Source of the DNA: Spirosoma aerolatum
GTDB taxonomy: Bacteria > Bacteroidota > Bacteroidia > Cytophagales > Spirosomataceae
Reading direction: 5' to 3'
DNA length: 64,000 nt
Assembly (NCBI RefSeq): GCF_002056795.1
Contig: NZ_CP020104.1
Coordinates: 7,573,501 to 7,637,500 of the forward strand
Shown: piece after piece, positions 61,643-64,000 of the stretch
How the letters are laid out: every line of letters starts with the position of its first letter
How positions within the stretch are numbered: the stretch's first letter is position 1
Notes under the pieces: model-generated
The model's database searches: none
Seen by the model: only the letters and a program-made list of their open reading frames with translations
Told to the model about the DNA's origin: nothing
Program-made: the position numbers and the translations under genes

Positions 61643-61697
61643 GTCATTCCATGGTCATTGACCGCCATTCATTGCTTATTGATGACCATGGAATGAC
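61643..61697. repeat. 16-bp inverted repeat in front of the desaturase gene
   Basis: gtcattccatggtcat (61643-61658) and its complement (61682-61697), 18 bp before the ATG at 61716, between divergent genes. Either an operator-like structure or a palindromic repeat. Confidence 0.6.
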
Positions 61698-61715
61698 CAC
61701 TATTGACAATTATTT

Positions 61716-62465
61716 ATGATCATCCTCGCTTTTTTTCTGGCGCACTGGTACCTGTCGGTGCTGATGCAAACCTTTTTTCTCCATCGCTATGCCGCCCACC
61801 AAATGTTTACGATGAGTAAAGGGTGGGAGAAGTTTTTCTACGTCGTGACGTTCGTGGCACAGGGCTCGTCGTTTCTGAGCCCTCGCGCGTATGGGATTAT
61901 GCACCGCCTGCACCACGCCCATGCCGACACTGAGCGGGACCCACACTCACCGGAGTTTTCCAAAAATCTGTTCGACATGATGTGGAAGACCCGGATTTAC
62001 TATAATGACATCCTGAATAACCGCGATCATATCCCGGCAAAGTTCAAGAAAGGCGTTCCCAACTGGCCATGGATGGAGTGGTTTGGCGATCGCTGGCCCG
62101 TTCGGCTGGCCTGGGGAACGGCCTATACGTTGTTTTATATTCAGTTTGCTCCTTCGCCCTGGTTTTTCCTGCTACTGCCGTTCCATTTTCTGATGGGGCC
62201 AGTTCATGGCGCTATCATCAACTGGTATGCACACCGTTACGGATACACCAATTTTGAAGTAAACGATACGGCCAAAAATCTGCTTCCCTTCGATTTCCTG
62301 ATGATGGGCGAATCGTATCATAACAATCACCACAAATATGGTGGCCGGGCCAACTTTGGAGGTTTCCGTTGGCATGAGTTCGATCCTGCCTATCCACTAC
62401 TGAAATTGCTCAACTCGTTACACGTGATCAAGCTGCGGTTCGGGCGCGATGAAGCGTATATGTAA
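61716..62465 (+). CDS. Acyl-CoA/acyl-lipid fatty acid desaturase
   Basis: 249 residues. Membrane di-iron desaturase with the three His boxes: FFLHRYAAHQMF (HxxxxH), GIMHRLHHAHADTERDPHSP (HxxHH) and GESYHNNHHKYGGRANF (HxxHH), and hydrophobic segments at the N-terminus and around 125-155. Short compared with the 280-330 residues of many members; the first TM pair is trimmed. Introduces a double bond in a saturated acyl chain in the cytoplasmic membrane; it needs oxygen, which may link it to the neighbouring oxidase operon. Confidence 0.9.
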   Translation: MIILAFFLAHWYLSVLMQTFFLHRYAAHQMFTMSKGWEKFFYVVTFVAQGSSFLSPRAYGIMHRLHHAHADTERDPHSPEFSKNLFDMMWKTRIYYNDILNNRDHIPAKFKKGVPNWPWMEWFGDRWPVRLAWGTAYTLFYIQFAPSPWFFLLLPFHFLMGPVHGAIINWYAHRYGYTNFEVNDTAKNLLPFDFLMMGESYHNNHHKYGGRANFGGFRWHEFDPAYPLLKLLNSLHVIKLRFGRDEAYM

Positions 62466-62473
62466 GCTGGCTG

Positions 62474-62506
62474 CCATTCGTCTGCGATGCAATCGCAGAC
62501 GAATGG
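62474..62506 (+). terminator. Hairpin after the desaturase gene
   Basis: 15-bp perfect stem ccattcgtctgcgat/atcgcagacgaatgg with a 3-nt loop, 8 bp after the stop. No T run, so termination is likely but not certain. A near-consensus CAACTTTG at 62600-62607 precedes the next gene. Confidence 0.7.
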
Positions 62507-62640
62507 ACAAACGCGATCATTCATCCGACTGAAAGACACGCTCTTCCTGCGGTTTCCTGCGTTCGTCGTCATTAATTTTCTGGGCTGTTCAACAGGGCGC
62601 AACTTTGTTTCATCAAACAAAAACAAATCGAGAACAGACC

Positions 62641-62994
62641 ATGAAAAAGTTATTCATTCTGATGCTGGGACTGGTTGCCAGTACTGCATCATTCGCCAAA
62701 ACAACTACCAACGAAGCGCCTGCTACAACCATAACGCTGACTGCTGATAACAAGGTCAAACTGGTTATAGCCCCCGAGGCCGCCAAAGCGACCATAGCAT
62801 TACAAGACCAGGAAGGTCATCTGCTCTATACATCCTCGGTCGATTTACGCCAGGGAATCCATCAGAAATTCAATATCAATGAGCTGAGTGTTGGTACCTA
62901 CCAGATCGCCGTTAAGGTGGGGGAACAGAACACGGTGAAAACCTTCGTCATTCAGGAGCGCCCGGCCGAAACGTTTGTCATGCTCGAATCGTAA
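62641..62994 (+). CDS. Small secreted protein with a T9SS-like beta domain
   Basis: 117 residues. Signal peptide MKKLFILMLGLVASTASFAK; the rest (ATIALQDQEGHLLYTSSVDL, GIHQKFNINELSVGTYQIAVKVGEQNTVKTFVI) follows the order of a T9SS C-terminal or DUF3244-like domain without any passenger. Function unknown. The upstream frame from 62605 uses a non-ATG start and is not taken. Confidence 0.7.
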   Translation: MKKLFILMLGLVASTASFAKTTTNEAPATTITLTADNKVKLVIAPEAAKATIALQDQEGHLLYTSSVDLRQGIHQKFNINELSVGTYQIAVKVGEQNTVKTFVIQERPAETFVMLES

Positions 62995-63014
62995 GCCATT
63001 AGTCTGAGCCTATG

Positions 63015-63038
63015 AAAACCGGCCATAAAGCCGGTTTT
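63015..63038 (+). terminator. Rho-independent terminator
   Basis: aaaaccggc (63015-63023) / gccggtttt (63030-63038), 6-nt loop, ending in TTTTATAG. 21 bp after the stop. Confidence 0.8.
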
Positions 63039-63127
63039 ATAGTTTAAGGCCCTTCACTGACTATAGGAAATGCCTGTTTGGCTGATGGTTACCATTAGTT
63101 TTTCGGTACAATACGCTTCGTCTATCT

Positions 63128-64000
63128 ATGGATAACCGGCTTACATCGACTCAGAAGTGGCAGCTAGCCATTCGGTTACTGGTACTTTTTTCGCCCCTGT
63201 TGCTTTACGTCAATCTGCCGGAATCAGCCCGAAACACAACGGCTCTGATTCATGCAATCCCTTTTTTTATGCTGTTCAGTATAATCAATCTGGGATTATA
63301 TTATCTCTGGATCAGTGCTACTGACTGGTGCCAACGGCAATTGGAACATCGGTTCAGCAGCGACATTCTGATGCAGTTCAATTGGCGATCCATTCTGCTG
63401 ACCTTTCTGATTTCGTTCTCCTTGGCTCTTTTGTTTACGAAACTACTTCCTATGCTCTTATTCGAAGTGTTGCACATCGTTAAGCAAATATGGCCGTCGT
63501 TGTTACCTAGCCGTGGCCCGTCTCCTTTTCCACCTGCGGTAATGGCCTACATTGGCCGTGCCAACAACGTATTTTCCATCGTCATTATGCTCACGGCCTT
63601 TTACCTGACCATCAGTGAGCGGTCGTTCCGGCAGTTGAAAGATGTTCAGCTAAAAGCGGAAAAGCTGGAAAAAGAAGCCCTGTTAAGTCAGTTTGGAGCC
63701 TTGAAAAGCCAGCTTAGTCCGCACTTTCTGTTCAATAGCCTGAGTATTCTAACGTCGCTGATTCATGAAGATGTCGATCTGTCGGAGCAGTTTATCAAGC
63801 GATTGTCCAAAGCGTATCGGTATATTCTGGAACAGCGCGATCAGGATTTGGTGCCTTTGGCAACGGAACTGGATTTTATTCAGGCGTATACCTTCCTGCT
63901 CAAAATTCGTTTCGAGAACAAATTTGATGTCCTGATCGACGTACCCCAGGCTGCCCAACTTCAGTATCGGATTGCTCCGCTCACGTTGCAGCTCCTGGTC
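63128..64000 (+). CDS. LytS-type sensor histidine kinase, partial at the window end
   Basis: 291 codons to the edge. Hydrophobic helices near 13-29, 40-60, 82-105 and 148-165, then the His_kinase domain start QFGALKSQLSPHFLFNSLSILTSLI (the phospho-His motif), YRYILEQRDQDLVPLATELDFIQAYTFLLKIRF. The ATPase domain begins at the edge (APLTLQLLV). Normally followed by a LytTR response regulator gene, to be expected just right of the window. Absent from a simple ORF list only because it has no stop here. Confidence 0.92.
   Translation, partial: MDNRLTSTQKWQLAIRLLVLFSPLLLYVNLPESARNTTALIHAIPFFMLFSIINLGLYYLWISATDWCQRQLEHRFSSDILMQFNWRSILLTFLISFSLALLFTKLLPMLLFEVLHIVKQIWPSLLPSRGPSPFPPAVMAYIGRANNVFSIVIMLTAFYLTISERSFRQLKDVQLKAEKLEKEALLSQFGALKSQLSPHFLFNSLSILTSLIHEDVDLSEQFIKRLSKAYRYILEQRDQDLVPLATELDFIQAYTFLLKIRFENKFDVLIDVPQAAQLQYRIAPLTLQLLV

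Overview
The window looks like a chromosomal segment of a Cytophagales bacterium (phylum Bacteroidota), most like Spirosoma or a close relative. Several signals agree: promoters with the Bacteroidota -7 motif TAnnTTTG and a -33 TTG; secreted proteins with type IX secretion (T9SS)-like C-terminal domains; a fused cbb3 oxidase subunit CcoNO; a GH3/beta-lactamase fusion; Uma2 nucleases; and a NrdB of eukaryote-like type. The genus is inferred from protein style and gene content. No database search was possible.

Layout. 1-4.6 kb: 5' part of uvrA (minus strand), a 153-bp MITE-like palindrome, then a small nuclease patch (Uma2, a truncated Vsr, a mosaic HNH endonuclease and an orphan). 5-10 kb: nrdB, glycosyltransferase, recX, nucleoside hydrolase, glutathionylspermidine-synthase-like ATP-grasp protein. 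10.2-11.0 kb: a decayed IS3-like element with recognisable ends. 11.1-16.5 kb (minus): tRNA-Leu, then an apparent operon histidine kinase - response regulator - hemB - pyrC. 16.6-25.4 kb: secreted proteins, the GH3/beta-lactamase fusion and a 1215-aa Ig-like repeat adhesin. 25.5-30.8 kb: tadA, sodA, tRNA-His, Crp/Fnr regulator, HD hydrolase, a Gfo/Idh/MocA oxidoreductase with an amidohydrolase.

The most interesting part is 30.9-41.4 kb. It encodes an FHA protein, a 27-aa membrane peptide, a membrane-anchored PP2C phosphatase, two tandem Hanks-type Ser/Thr kinases, one 1326-aa polypeptide joining a SEDS (RodA/FtsW) glycan polymerase to a class B penicillin-binding transpeptidase, and a second FHA protein. 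In content this matches the actinobacterial fhaA-fhaB-pstP-rodA-pbpA-pknA-pknB locus, but with rodA and pbpA fused and in a Gram-negative phylum. The likely job is phosphorylation-controlled peptidoglycan synthesis.

41.5-55.1 kb: an esterase/SMP-30 fusion, a response regulator with a truncated LytTR domain, an amidohydrolase, a lipoprotein, a four-gene minus-strand group (barrel, GDPD lipoprotein, barrel, and a metallophosphoesterase frameshifted in a G7 tract) and small proteins. 55.2-61.5 kb (minus): a cbb3 oxidase operon ccoS-ccoNO-ccoQ-ccoP-ccoG-ccoH-SafE-like, preceded by two FNR-type dyads. 61.7-64 kb: a fatty acid desaturase, a small secreted protein and the start of a LytS-type kinase.

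About a dozen large and mostly unrelated palindromes (55-155 bp) sit between genes. Several lie between divergent genes or inside operons, so they cannot all be terminators.
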